Assembly: GCF_003477995.1 (NCBI RefSeq)
Contig: NZ_QUEM01000021.1
Location: forward strand, 1 to 64,000
Direction: 5' to 3'
Source: Bacteroides sp. OF04-15BH
GTDB taxonomy: Bacteria > Bacteroidota > Bacteroidia > Bacteroidales > Bacteroidaceae
Length of the DNA: 64,000 bases
In this document: in pieces, positions 18,647 to 26,730 of the stretch
How positions within the stretch are numbered: position 1 is the stretch's first letter
Layout of the letters: every line of letters starts with the position of its first letter
The notes under the pieces: generated by a model
The model's database searches: none
What the model was told of the DNA's origin: nothing
Seen by the model: only the letters and a program-made list of their open reading frames with translations
Program-made: the position numbers and the translations under genes

Positions 18647-18720
18647 CTATATCTGTTTTTATTTCCTTTTGGAATCCTGATACAAATATAGCGCATTTTT
18701 CAGTATTTCTGTTCATTTTT

Positions 18721-20979
18721 TCAGAATCCTACGCGGGCGGCCACGAAAATATTCCGGCCCGGCGCACTGATGCCCGAAGCAAACATACGGTATTCCGTGT
18801 CGAGCAGGTTCTCCACACCGGCCTGAAGCGTCACGTTTTGAGTCACATTGTAACTGCCCTTCAGATTCAGAGTGAACCAGGCCGGCATACCGTCGCCGTC
18901 GGCTCCCTTCACAGTGGCATACTTGATGTTGTCTTCACCGTCGGAATTATAATCGGATGCGCGCTTGCGGCTGTTATACAGGGAATAGGCCTCAAAACGT
19001 CCCTTACCGTTCGAGGTAAGGTAAGCCACTCCCACTCTTCCGAACATCGGCGGGATGTGATCCAGCGGCTGGTGCTTCTCTCCCTTAACCACGCGTCCGT
19101 AGGTATAATTATAGGTGGCATTGAACTCCAGATTGCGCGAAGGCTTGGCAGTCAGACTGCTGCTGAAGCCCCACAATACGGCTGCCTTGGCATTGACCTG
19201 TGTGTAGACATCGCACAGGGTACCCTGATACTCCATCTGGCTCTCTCCCTTGAAAAGACCGCGGGCTGTAGTGATGGCATCAAAATAATAGGTTCCGTAC
19301 ACGACATTCTCCCACACCAGACGGTCGCCGATATGCTTGGTGATGTTCATATCCACGGTTACCGTCTTTTCCGGTTTCAGATTCTCATTGGGAATCGTCA
19401 CTGTGCTGGTTTTGGATTCAAAGACTTTTGAGGCGGTGTCGATATTGGGCACGCGATAGGCCGTGCTGGCCGACCAGGCCAGTTTCCAGGTCTTGGCCGG
19501 CAGATAATTCAGTCCCCAAGCCAGACTGTAGGTCATGTTCTGCTTGCGCTGATCCTTACCGGCAAAAAACGGGAACACATCCTCATCCAGCACACTGGAG
19601 TAGGTGGTGGCATAACCCAAACGCACACCGTCGTTCATGCGTACCTTGGGCGTGATCTGCCATTCGTGAGTGGCAAAAGCCTCAACCGTGTGCATCCGGT
19701 TCTTACCGTCAGGATAACGGGTTCCGTTTTCCGAACGCTCACCGGTCACCACATTCTCGGTTTCGGCGGTCGATTTCAGGAAACTGAATGTTCCGTCAAC
19801 ACCCAGATGCAGCGTGTGCTGATCCCAATACTTAATCCAGTCGGTATTCAAGGTGGCCATGTGCACCTGCTCCCAGTTGTGATAGAGATCCTCTTTCTGG
19901 AATTTGCGGTCGTGACGGCTTTCCTTCACATTCTGATAGGCCAGAGTCAGGTTGACCTTATCGGCACCCAACTTGTTCCATCCATGAAAATGATAGGCCG
20001 AGAGCAAACGGAACTGCGGACCGTAATACCACTCCGCAAACTTCGGGGTGACGGTTCCATCTTTGGCTGTGCTCATTTCGCTCAGACGGTCATATCGGTT
20101 AAAGTCTGTTGTATTTGATAATTGGAAGTTCAGGATATGCTGCTCCTCGCGGTTCGGCTGATACAGGAACTTCTGTAAAATGTCATACTGGTCATAGCCG
20201 GAGCGGTATTGTTTCTCCGGAGAATCATTCGCTATAGCCTCATCAGCTTTTCCGCCCCACGGCTTCACGTAATAGTTGCAACGGATATAGGCATCGTCAT
20301 CAGGCAGGAAAGGATTGCGGTTCTTTCCGGCCTTCAAATCGCCAAAATGGCTGTAGGTGAATGAAGTGAGCGAAGCAAACTTCTCGGTTCCGTAGTTGAA
20401 ATCCACGTGTGTAGAGCCTTCGCTGTTGGCACTACCATAGCGCACGGCTGCATTTCCGGTCGTAAAGTGGTGCTGTCCCGGAACGGCCAGAACCGGATTC
20501 TGGGTATTGAACACAATGGCACCGCCCAGTCCGTCGGTTCCGTAATTCAACGAAGCCGGGCCATTAAGCACCTCCACGCGATTTTGAACGAACTGATCAA
20601 CGGTAATGGAGTTCTGCAAATGACCATTTCGATAAATCAGATTGTTCATGCGGATTCCGTCTACCACCAAAAGAATACGTGATGCCTCAAAGCCACGAAG
20701 AATAGGACTGCCTCCTCCCTGCTGGCTTTTCTGAACTGCCACCTGACCGCTCTCCATCAACAGATCGGCCATATTCTGTTTGTTTGCGAAATCTATCTTG
20801 CTTTTTGAGAAGGTAAACGTTTGTTGCGTCGTATTCAATTTCTTTTGCGTATCCCGATTAACAGAAATCAAGACCTCGTCCAAATCAGAAGAACGATATA
20901 CCTCTACACTGTCTGCAACATGTGCCTGTGCACACAGTGCCATCGAAAACAATCCAAATCCTAATAAAAATCGAGTCAT
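18721..20979 (-). CDS. TonB-dependent outer-membrane receptor
   Basis: 752 residues from the ATG at 20979, chosen because it begins a clean signal peptide (MTRFLLGFGLFSMALCAQA); a longer frame to 21117 would overlap the small peptide gene just upstream. No CarboxypepD domain. The plug domain (about 50-170) has ILRGFEASRILLVVDGIRMN and VEVLNGPASLNYGTDGLGG, and the rest is a 22-strand-type barrel ending with the aromatic IFVAARVGF. Plug and length resemble haem/siderophore/cobalamin receptors rather than SusC. The ligand cannot be read and no B12 riboswitch is visible. Transcribed together with the 58-residue peptide gene. Confidence 0.88.
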   Translation of the reverse strand: MTRFLLGFGLFSMALCAQAHVADSVEVYRSSDLDEVLISVNRDTQKKLNTTQQTFTFSKSKIDFANKQNMADLLMESGQVAVQKSQQGGGSPILRGFEASRILLVVDGIRMNNLIYRNGHLQNSITVDQFVQNRVEVLNGPASLNYGTDGLGGAIVFNTQNPVLAVPGQHHFTTGNAAVRYGSANSEGSTHVDFNYGTEKFASLTSFTYSHFGDLKAGKNRNPFLPDDDAYIRCNYYVKPWGGKADEAIANDSPEKQYRSGYDQYDILQKFLYQPNREEQHILNFQLSNTTDFNRYDRLSEMSTAKDGTVTPKFAEWYYGPQFRLLSAYHFHGWNKLGADKVNLTLAYQNVKESRHDRKFQKEDLYHNWEQVHMATLNTDWIKYWDQHTLHLGVDGTFSFLKSTAETENVVTGERSENGTRYPDGKNRMHTVEAFATHEWQITPKVRMNDGVRLGYATTYSSVLDEDVFPFFAGKDQRKQNMTYSLAWGLNYLPAKTWKLAWSASTAYRVPNIDTASKVFESKTSTVTIPNENLKPEKTVTVDMNITKHIGDRLVWENVVYGTYYFDAITTARGLFKGESQMEYQGTLCDVYTQVNAKAAVLWGFSSSLTAKPSRNLEFNATYNYTYGRVVKGEKHQPLDHIPPMFGRVGVAYLTSNGKGRFEAYSLYNSRKRASDYNSDGEDNIKYATVKGADGDGMPAWFTLNLKGSYNVTQNVTLQAGVENLLDTEYRMFASGISAPGRNIFVAARVGF

Positions 20980-21004
20980 GAAAACAATCTTTCTTTTTTC
21001 TTCG

Positions 21005-21181
21005 TTAATCCCAAATTGAAGAGGTATTGGAAACCCAAATATTAGAAGACGAGGTGTTATAGTCAGAATGACCTGGATCACTAGGAAATTTTTCCATGTT
21101 ACTAATTTCTGAGCCACACAACAATACCTGCATATTCAGGTTTACCACCTTCAAAGAAGGAGCTACATAATTTTTTTTCAT
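21005..21181 (-). CDS. 58-residue small protein leading the TonB receptor operon
   Basis: Begins MKKNYVAPSLKVVNLNMQ and ends NTSSIWD. The start MKKxYxxPxxxVV followed by a short hydrophobic LLCGS stretch is a pattern seen in many tiny Bacteroidetes proteins of unknown function. The C-terminal half is Ser/Asn/Trp-rich. Support that it is real: it has an ideal promoter 36 nt upstream, uses the whole leader between promoter and receptor gene, and ends 25 nt before the receptor ATG. Possible roles are a secreted or surface peptide or a leader that tunes receptor expression; neither is shown. Confidence 0.72.
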   Translation of the reverse strand: MKKNYVAPSLKVVNLNMQVLLCGSEISNMEKFPSDPGHSDYNTSSSNIWVSNTSSIWD

Positions 21182-21216
21182 AATTAATAGTTATACATAA
21201 TTTAGTTTAGTTACTG

Positions 21217-21248
21217 CAAAGATATTCCAATAAAATGATTAAAACAAA
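21217..21248 (-). promoter_or_regulatory. Bacteroides-type promoter for small protein and TonB receptor
   Basis: On the - strand TTTG (21248-21245) and TATCTTTG (21224-21217) are separated by exactly 20 nt, a perfect match to the Bacteroides consensus. Confidence 0.85.
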
Positions 21249-21308
21249 CAATCTTCATCATTTTTGTAATTATTACAGTTTTATTAGAATATTACTGTTT
21301 TTGACATC

Positions 21309-21360
21309 AGGAAATGCCGCATGTTTGCTATATTTACATAGCAAACATGCGGCATTTCCT
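21309..21360. repeat. 22-bp perfect inverted repeat
   Basis: Positions 21309-21330 pair perfectly with 21339-21360 around an 8-nt loop. It sits 9 nt past the stop of the copper ATPase gene and may terminate it, but neither side has a strong T-run, so an intrinsic terminator is only partly convincing; mRNA 3'-end protection or a protein site are alternatives. Confidence 0.8.
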
Positions 21361-21369
21361 CCACAAATG

Positions 21370-23826
21370 TTATATTTCCTTAATCGAATATTTTCCGGCT
21401 TTGGACAACGCTTCCTGCAATTGCTCCACAGAAAGCGGTGCCTGGACAAAATCAATGGTAGCCACAGGCGGTTCCAAAGTAACTGTTGCCAGTACACCGT
21501 CCAAAGCATTCAAGGCCTGCTCCACATGCTGACGGCAGTGGTCGCACATCATGCCTTCCACCTGATAGCGTTTGCGCACCAGCTGACTGCCCGTTGTCGG
21601 GCCCGTAGAACTTAATGAAGAGACATGCAGACGCAAACTGTTGGTCACCACACTGACGCTACTCATCGCCATAGCCGCTCCGGCAAGCATCGGGTTCAAC
21701 AAGAATCCCCACAGCGGATAGAGAACACCAGCGGCCACCGGAATACCTATTATATTATAGATAAAGGCCCAGAAGAGATTCTGACGGATGGTGCGAACCG
21801 TGGCCTGCGACAACTCTATCGCATCGACAATCTTGCGCAAATCGGAGGAGATAATCGTCATCTTGGCCACATCCATCGCAATATCGCTTCCCTGCCCCAT
21901 GGCAATACCTAAATCGGCACTGGCCAGAGCCGCACTGTCGTTGATTCCATCACCCACCATAGCTACACAGGCTCCCTCAGCCTGAAGCTGACGGACATAT
22001 TCATTTTTCTGTTGCGGTAAAAGAGAGGCTTTCATTTCGGTGATACCCACTTCACGGGCAATGGAACGTGCCGTGGCTTCATGGTCGCCCGTCAGCATCA
22101 CCAGACGGATGCCGCGTTCCTGCAACATCTTTATGGCCTCAACAGAGGTTGCTTTCACCGCATCACGGATGCCACACACGGCAAGTACAGCTGTCTCATC
22201 GGCAAAAGCGATCACGGTCTTGGCTTCATCCGCCAAACGACGGCAGGCGCTTTCCTGTTCTTCATCCAGAGCGATACCCTGCTCGCGCAACCATTTCACG
22301 CTTCCTGCAAAATAGGTTTTTCCGTCTACCCGTCCGCTGATACCGCAACCGGTGTGGCTGACAAAGTCTGTTACTGAAAGCGTGGACACATTGCGGAAAG
22401 ACTGGACCACAGCCTCAGCCAACGGATGTTCGGAACAACGCTCCAAACTATAAAATACACGACGAGCAGATGAAGCGCCTTCCTTCCAGATACAGTCGGT
22501 CAGTACCGGACACCCCTCGGTAATGGTACCGGTCTTGTCGAGTACTACGGTATCAATTTTACGGGCTGTTTCCAAACTCTGCGCATCTTTCACCAGAATT
22601 CCCAATTCGGCACCCTTACCGATTCCCACCATAATCGCCGTAGGGGTAGCCAATCCCAATGCACAGGGACAGGCAATAATCAGCACGGTTACCATAGACA
22701 GAATACCGAAAACCCAACCGTCTTCGGGTTTCAGTAATCCCCATGCCAGGAGAGTGATGAATGATATGCCCATGACTACAGGCACAAAAACCGATGCGAT
22801 GCGGTCCACCAGCCGCTGAACGGGAGCCTTGCTGCCCTGCGCTTCCTGCACCTGACGGATAATCTGTGCCAGAAGCGTGTCCGCTCCCACCTTGGCCGCC
22901 TTGAAAACAAAAGAACCTTTCAGGTTGACCGTACCGGCAAAGACCTTTGCTCCCGGACGCTTGCGTACCGGAAGTGATTCGCCCGTCAGCATGCTTTCGT
23001 TGACAAATGAGTCTCCCGAAACCAAAGCTCCGTCCACGGCGATCTTTTCACCGGGTTTGACCAACAATTGCATGCCCGGCTCCACCTGTGCCAACGGCAA
23101 CTGTTCCACACTGCCGTCCGCACGGCACACCGACACGATGCGGGGTTGCAATCCCATCAGCTTGCGGATTGCAGCCGAAGTATTGCCTTTGGCACGCTCT
23201 TCCATAAAACGGCCCAACAAGATAAAAGCCACAATCACACTGCATGCCTCAAAATAAACATGCGGTTCCAGACCACGGCTCAACCAAAATTCAGGGAAAA
23301 ACAAGTTGAACAGACTGAACAGATAGGCCACTCCGGTGCTGTTGGCCACCAGGGTATCCATATTCACCGCACCGTGGCGCAACTGTTTCCAAGCATTGAC
23401 GTAGAACACACGTCCGAAGAAAAACAGCACCACCGTTGACAGAATACAGGAAATCGCTGCGCTATAAGCCCAGTCCATGAAAAACATACTCAGCACCACA
23501 ACCGGCACTGAAAGCACCAAAGCGCTGGTAGCATGCCGTTTCAGACGGTGCATCCATTTCAGATGCATCTGCTCCACAGCGTCATTCTCCGACTGCTCCG
23601 TTTCCAGAATCAGATCATATCCGGCTGATTGTAGGGCCTGACGCAACTGCTCGGGCGAACAACTGCTGTTGTCGAAAACCACCCGCACATTCGAAGCCGC
23701 AAAGTTCACACCGGCCTGACTGACACCCGGCACCTTGGACAATTCCTTCTCTACCCGCACGGCACAGGCCGCACAACTCATTCCCACAACCGGGAAAATT
23801 CGGGTTTCTTTTGTTGTATCTTGCAT
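21370..23826 (-). CDS. copA: Copper-translocating P1B-type ATPase CopA
   Basis: 818 residues. An N-terminal HMA domain holds CxxC (Cys18, Cys21 in GMSCAAC). The core has the TGES actuator motif, the membrane metal site CPC in [13 protein letters not shown] (about residue 390), the phosphorylation site DKTGT and the hinge GDGINDS. A second HMA domain with MCDHC lies at the extreme C-terminus (about 745-818) instead of next to the first, an uncommon layout. The CPC site and GLATPTA stretch indicate Cu(I) export. Inner membrane. It is followed on the same strand, with 76 nt between, by nothing but its own start region and is preceded by the HMA-AraC regulator, which probably controls it. Confidence 0.93.
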   Translation of the reverse strand: MQDTTKETRIFPVVGMSCAACAVRVEKELSKVPGVSQAGVNFAASNVRVVFDNSSCSPEQLRQALQSAGYDLILETEQSENDAVEQMHLKWMHRLKRHATSALVLSVPVVVLSMFFMDWAYSAAISCILSTVVLFFFGRVFYVNAWKQLRHGAVNMDTLVANSTGVAYLFSLFNLFFPEFWLSRGLEPHVYFEACSVIVAFILLGRFMEERAKGNTSAAIRKLMGLQPRIVSVCRADGSVEQLPLAQVEPGMQLLVKPGEKIAVDGALVSGDSFVNESMLTGESLPVRKRPGAKVFAGTVNLKGSFVFKAAKVGADTLLAQIIRQVQEAQGSKAPVQRLVDRIASVFVPVVMGISFITLLAWGLLKPEDGWVFGILSMVTVLIIACPCALGLATPTAIMVGIGKGAELGILVKDAQSLETARKIDTVVLDKTGTITEGCPVLTDCIWKEGASSARRVFYSLERCSEHPLAEAVVQSFRNVSTLSVTDFVSHTGCGISGRVDGKTYFAGSVKWLREQGIALDEEQESACRRLADEAKTVIAFADETAVLAVCGIRDAVKATSVEAIKMLQERGIRLVMLTGDHEATARSIAREVGITEMKASLLPQQKNEYVRQLQAEGACVAMVGDGINDSAALASADLGIAMGQGSDIAMDVAKMTIISSDLRKIVDAIELSQATVRTIRQNLFWAFIYNIIGIPVAAGVLYPLWGFLLNPMLAGAAMAMSSVSVVTNSLRLHVSSLSSTGPTTGSQLVRKRYQVEGMMCDHCRQHVEQALNALDGVLATVTLEPPVATIDFVQAPLSVEQLQEALSKAGKYSIKEI

Positions 23827-23902
23827 ATCCTATCCTTTTTTCTCTGCAAAAATACAAGTGCCACGAAGGAAGATTATTACATAATTCGGGATATTTTTTA
23901 TA

Positions 23903-24475
23903 TCATACCTCGTCCAGCGGACTGCGGGGATGGTTTTTCTGCTTGCGGTATTGAGTGGGGGTCATCCCGGTAATCTTCTTGAACTGAGCACAGAGATGCG
24001 CCTGACTGGAATAGTGTACCCGATCAGCAATTTCGGCCAACGTGAGTTCTCCGTATGACAACAGTTCCTTGACCCGCTCCACCTTCTGAAGAATATAATA
24101 CTGCTCCACCGTGACTGAAGTTTGTTCGGAGAAGAGTTTGCTCAAGGCACTATAATCCATGTGACAGGTTTCCGTAAGGACGGCAGAAAGATTCTGGTCT
24201 TCCTGTATATCCTCGTTTCGCACCATTCGGATAACGGCAGAGCGGATCAGCGCCACTAGTTGCTCTTTACGGTCGGCCAACAACAGAAAGCCATGCTGCT
24301 CCAGACGCTTTGCCAGCTCCTTCCGCACGGACTCGGACAAGGGAGCAGACAGCACCACCTGCCCCAACTCCACCCGCAGATAAGGCACCTGCAACTCACG
24401 AAGCAGTTCCTGCACCACCCAGATGCAGCGGTTGCACACCATATTCTTAATATAAAGAACAAACTCTTTTTCCAT
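23903..24475 (-). CDS. AraC-family regulator with HMA-like metal-sensing N-terminus
   Basis: 190 residues from the ATG at 24475; an upstream in-frame start at 24538 would run across the divergent promoters and is unlikely. Residues 1-70 resemble a heavy-metal-associated (ferredoxin-like) domain, with YIKNMVCNRC giving Cys14 and Cys17 in CxxC and a following amphipathic pattern (VVLSAPLSE). Residues about 95-185 form an AraC HTH pair ending in FKKITGMTPTQYRKQ. The gene lies between copA (same strand) and a divergent Zn/Cd-type ATPase, so it most likely senses metal through the CxxC and controls one or both pumps. This is inference from domain fusion and context. Confidence 0.85.
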   Translation of the reverse strand: MEKEFVLYIKNMVCNRCIWVVQELLRELQVPYLRVELGQVVLSAPLSESVRKELAKRLEQHGFLLLADRKEQLVALIRSAVIRMVRNEDIQEDQNLSAVLTETCHMDYSALSKLFSEQTSVTVEQYYILQKVERVKELLSYGELTLAEIADRVHYSSQAHLCAQFKKITGMTPTQYRKQKNHPRSPLDEV

Positions 24476-24508
24476 AAACAAATACTCCTTCAAACCTTTT
24501 TGGTCAGA

Positions 24509-24557
24509 CAAAGATACGCATTTGCAACCAAATTGCATCAGAAAGATTCTATCTTTG
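24509..24557. promoter_or_regulatory. Divergent promoters with dyad between AraC and ATPase genes
   Basis: The - strand reads TATCTTTG at 24516-24509 (toward the regulator) and the + strand reads TATCTTTG at 24550-24557 (toward the ATPase). Between them ATTTGCAACCAAAT (24520-24533) is a 5-bp dyad with a 4-nt spacer, a candidate operator for the HMA-AraC protein. Neither promoter has an ideal TTTG box. Confidence 0.6.
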
Positions 24558-24587
24558 CCTTCAGAAATCCATAAAACAACAAAGAAT

Positions 24588-26522
24588 ATGAAACCACATG
24601 ATCATGAAGAATGCTGTTGCAGCGGCGGATGCTCCTGCCACAGTCATCACGACCACCATGAAGGTCACGGCATGCAAGCCTGGCTCCCGGTTCTGATCAC
24701 CGCCCTACTGTTTGGCGGCGGCCTCATCGCCGAACATCTGTTCGCACAAATATTACCGGCACGCATTCTGTATGCACTCGCCTATCTGCCCGTAGGCTGG
24801 CCGGTGTGGAAGCATGCGTGGAACGGAATGCGCCACGGAGACTGGTTCAATGAATTCGTACTGATGGCACTGGCAACCGTAGGCGCTTTCTGTATCGGCG
24901 AATTTGCCGAAGCCGTAGCCGTGATGTTGTTCTACACCATCGGAGAAGAATTTCAGGAACGCGCCGTGCGTCAGGCCCAAAGTCACATCGACTCTTTGCT
25001 CGATATGAAGGAGCAGCAAGTGGAAGTGTTCCGAAACGGTGCGTGGACACACGACCTGCCGGAGCAGATTCAGGTAAACGAAACCATCCGTCTGCACGCA
25101 GGCAATCAGATTCCGCTCGACGGCATCCTGCAGTCTGAAAAGGGACGCTTCAACACGGCAGCCCTTACGGGAGAGAGTGTTCCCCAAAGCAAGCACCGTG
25201 GCGATGCGCTTCTGGCCGGAATGATCAACGAGGAACATGTCATCGAGATGCAGGTAACCCACCGTTACGAAGACAGCGCCCGTGCCCGAATTCTGGAACT
25301 GGTACGTGAGGCCCGCTCACGAAAGTCAGCCACCGAACTGATGATCCGTCGTCTGGCTCGTGTCTATACCCCCACGGTCTTCGTACTGGCTCTGCTCATT
25401 GCCGTACTACCTCCGCTGTTTTTGGCCGAGGCCCAAACCACCGACTGGATTTACCGTGCTCTGATTTTCTTAGTCATCTCCTGCCCTTGTGCGCTCGTCA
25501 TCTCCATTCCCTTGGCTTATTTCAGCGGAATCGGCGCCGCTTCCCGTCAGGGCATCCTGTTCAAGGGAGCCAGCTTCATGGACCGGTTTCCGCATCTGAA
25601 GGCTATTGTCTTCGACAAGACCGGCACCCTGACTTACGGTGATTTCACTGTTCTGGAAGCCCATCTGGAAGCCGGTGCACCGGACAACGCCTTGAGCATG
25701 GCCTGCTCGCTGGAGCAACTGTCCTCGCACCCCGTGGCCCATGCCATTACGGAATATGGAAAAAAGCAACACCTTACGCTTCTACCCGCCGAACAAGTGC
25801 GTGAAGTGGCCGGAAAAGGACTGACCGGAACCGTAAGCGGTCATACCGTAGAAATGGGAAATGCCCATCTGCTGACGGCACACCACCTGCCGATACCGGA
25901 AGAAGTGGCCCAGCGCATCGAAACCGTAATCTATCTTCTGATTGACGGCACCTATGCCGGCTATTTCCTCATTGCCGACCGCATCAAGGAGGATGCCGCA
26001 CGCACCATACAACAACTCAAACGGGCCGGTATCGGACAGACCGTCATGCTGAGTGGAGACAAGCAACAATTGGCCGAGAAGGTGGGAAAAGAAATCGGAA
26101 TAGACCGTATCTACGGTGATCTACTGCCTGAAGATAAGGTAAAACATATCGAACGGATAAAAGCAGAAACGCAGGATGAAATGGCTTATGTGGGTGACGG
26201 TATCAACGATACCCCTTCGCTGGCCCTCAGTTCCATCGGCATTGCTATGGGCAAAAACGGTTCGGAAGCCGCTATTGAAACGGCTGACGTGATTCTGCAG
26301 ACCGACCACCCCGAACGCATTGTCACCGCCCTGTGCATCAGTCAGGCCACACGCCGCATTGTATGGCAGAACATCATTCTTGCATTAGGGGTCAAGCTGG
26401 CCGTGCTTCTGCTAGGTGCATTCGGCGTGGCCAACATGTGGGAAGCCGTCTTTGCCGATGTCGGTGTAGCCCTGCTGGCCGTACTGAATTCCATCCGCCT
26501 GCTGCGCATGCACTTTGATTAA
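24588..26522 (+). CDS. Zn/Cd/Pb-type P1B ATPase with His/Cys-rich tail
   Basis: 644 residues from the ATG at 24588 (an in-frame start at 24522 would lie over the promoter). The first 28 residues are packed with Cys and His (ECCCSGG, SCHSHHDHHEGHG), a soluble metal-binding tail in place of an HMA domain. The core has SCPCALVISIP, the phosphorylation site DKTGTLT, GDGINDTP, and the C-terminal membrane segment LGVKLAVLL...ADVGVALLAVLN whose Lys and Asp are typical of the P1B-2 zinc/cadmium/lead group. Exports divalent metal from the cytosol. Divergent from the HMA-AraC regulator. Confidence 0.92.
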   Translation: MKPHDHEECCCSGGCSCHSHHDHHEGHGMQAWLPVLITALLFGGGLIAEHLFAQILPARILYALAYLPVGWPVWKHAWNGMRHGDWFNEFVLMALATVGAFCIGEFAEAVAVMLFYTIGEEFQERAVRQAQSHIDSLLDMKEQQVEVFRNGAWTHDLPEQIQVNETIRLHAGNQIPLDGILQSEKGRFNTAALTGESVPQSKHRGDALLAGMINEEHVIEMQVTHRYEDSARARILELVREARSRKSATELMIRRLARVYTPTVFVLALLIAVLPPLFLAEAQTTDWIYRALIFLVISCPCALVISIPLAYFSGIGAASRQGILFKGASFMDRFPHLKAIVFDKTGTLTYGDFTVLEAHLEAGAPDNALSMACSLEQLSSHPVAHAITEYGKKQHLTLLPAEQVREVAGKGLTGTVSGHTVEMGNAHLLTAHHLPIPEEVAQRIETVIYLLIDGTYAGYFLIADRIKEDAARTIQQLKRAGIGQTVMLSGDKQQLAEKVGKEIGIDRIYGDLLPEDKVKHIERIKAETQDEMAYVGDGINDTPSLALSSIGIAMGKNGSEAAIETADVILQTDHPERIVTALCISQATRRIVWQNIILALGVKLAVLLLGAFGVANMWEAVFADVGVALLAVLNSIRLLRMHFD

Positions 26523-26590
26523 TGAGGGTAAACAGAACTATCCCCTCAAGTATCTTTCGAAGAAATACGATTGATACCTATAAAGATTAA

Positions 26591-26639
26591 AGAAAGGATT
26601 GTATCAAACTCATTTTCGAGTCCTGATACAATCCTTTCT
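26591..26639. terminator. Bidirectional terminator
   Basis: A perfect 16-bp stem (26591-26606 with 26624-26639) between the convergent ATPase gene and GH2 gene, with T-rich sequence on both sides. Confidence 0.88.
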
Positions 26640-26730
26640 TTAGTCTTTTTAGAATGCTCTTTTTTCAAATGTAAATTGCGTATTTTGAAAAAAGTTATTT
26701 TAGCATACAACTGCTCTTTTCTTGTATGAT

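Noticed and set aside
20980..21240. Cobalamin riboswitch before the TonB receptor
   Set aside because: No B12-box-like conserved core is visible; the leader is instead filled by the 58-residue reading frame.
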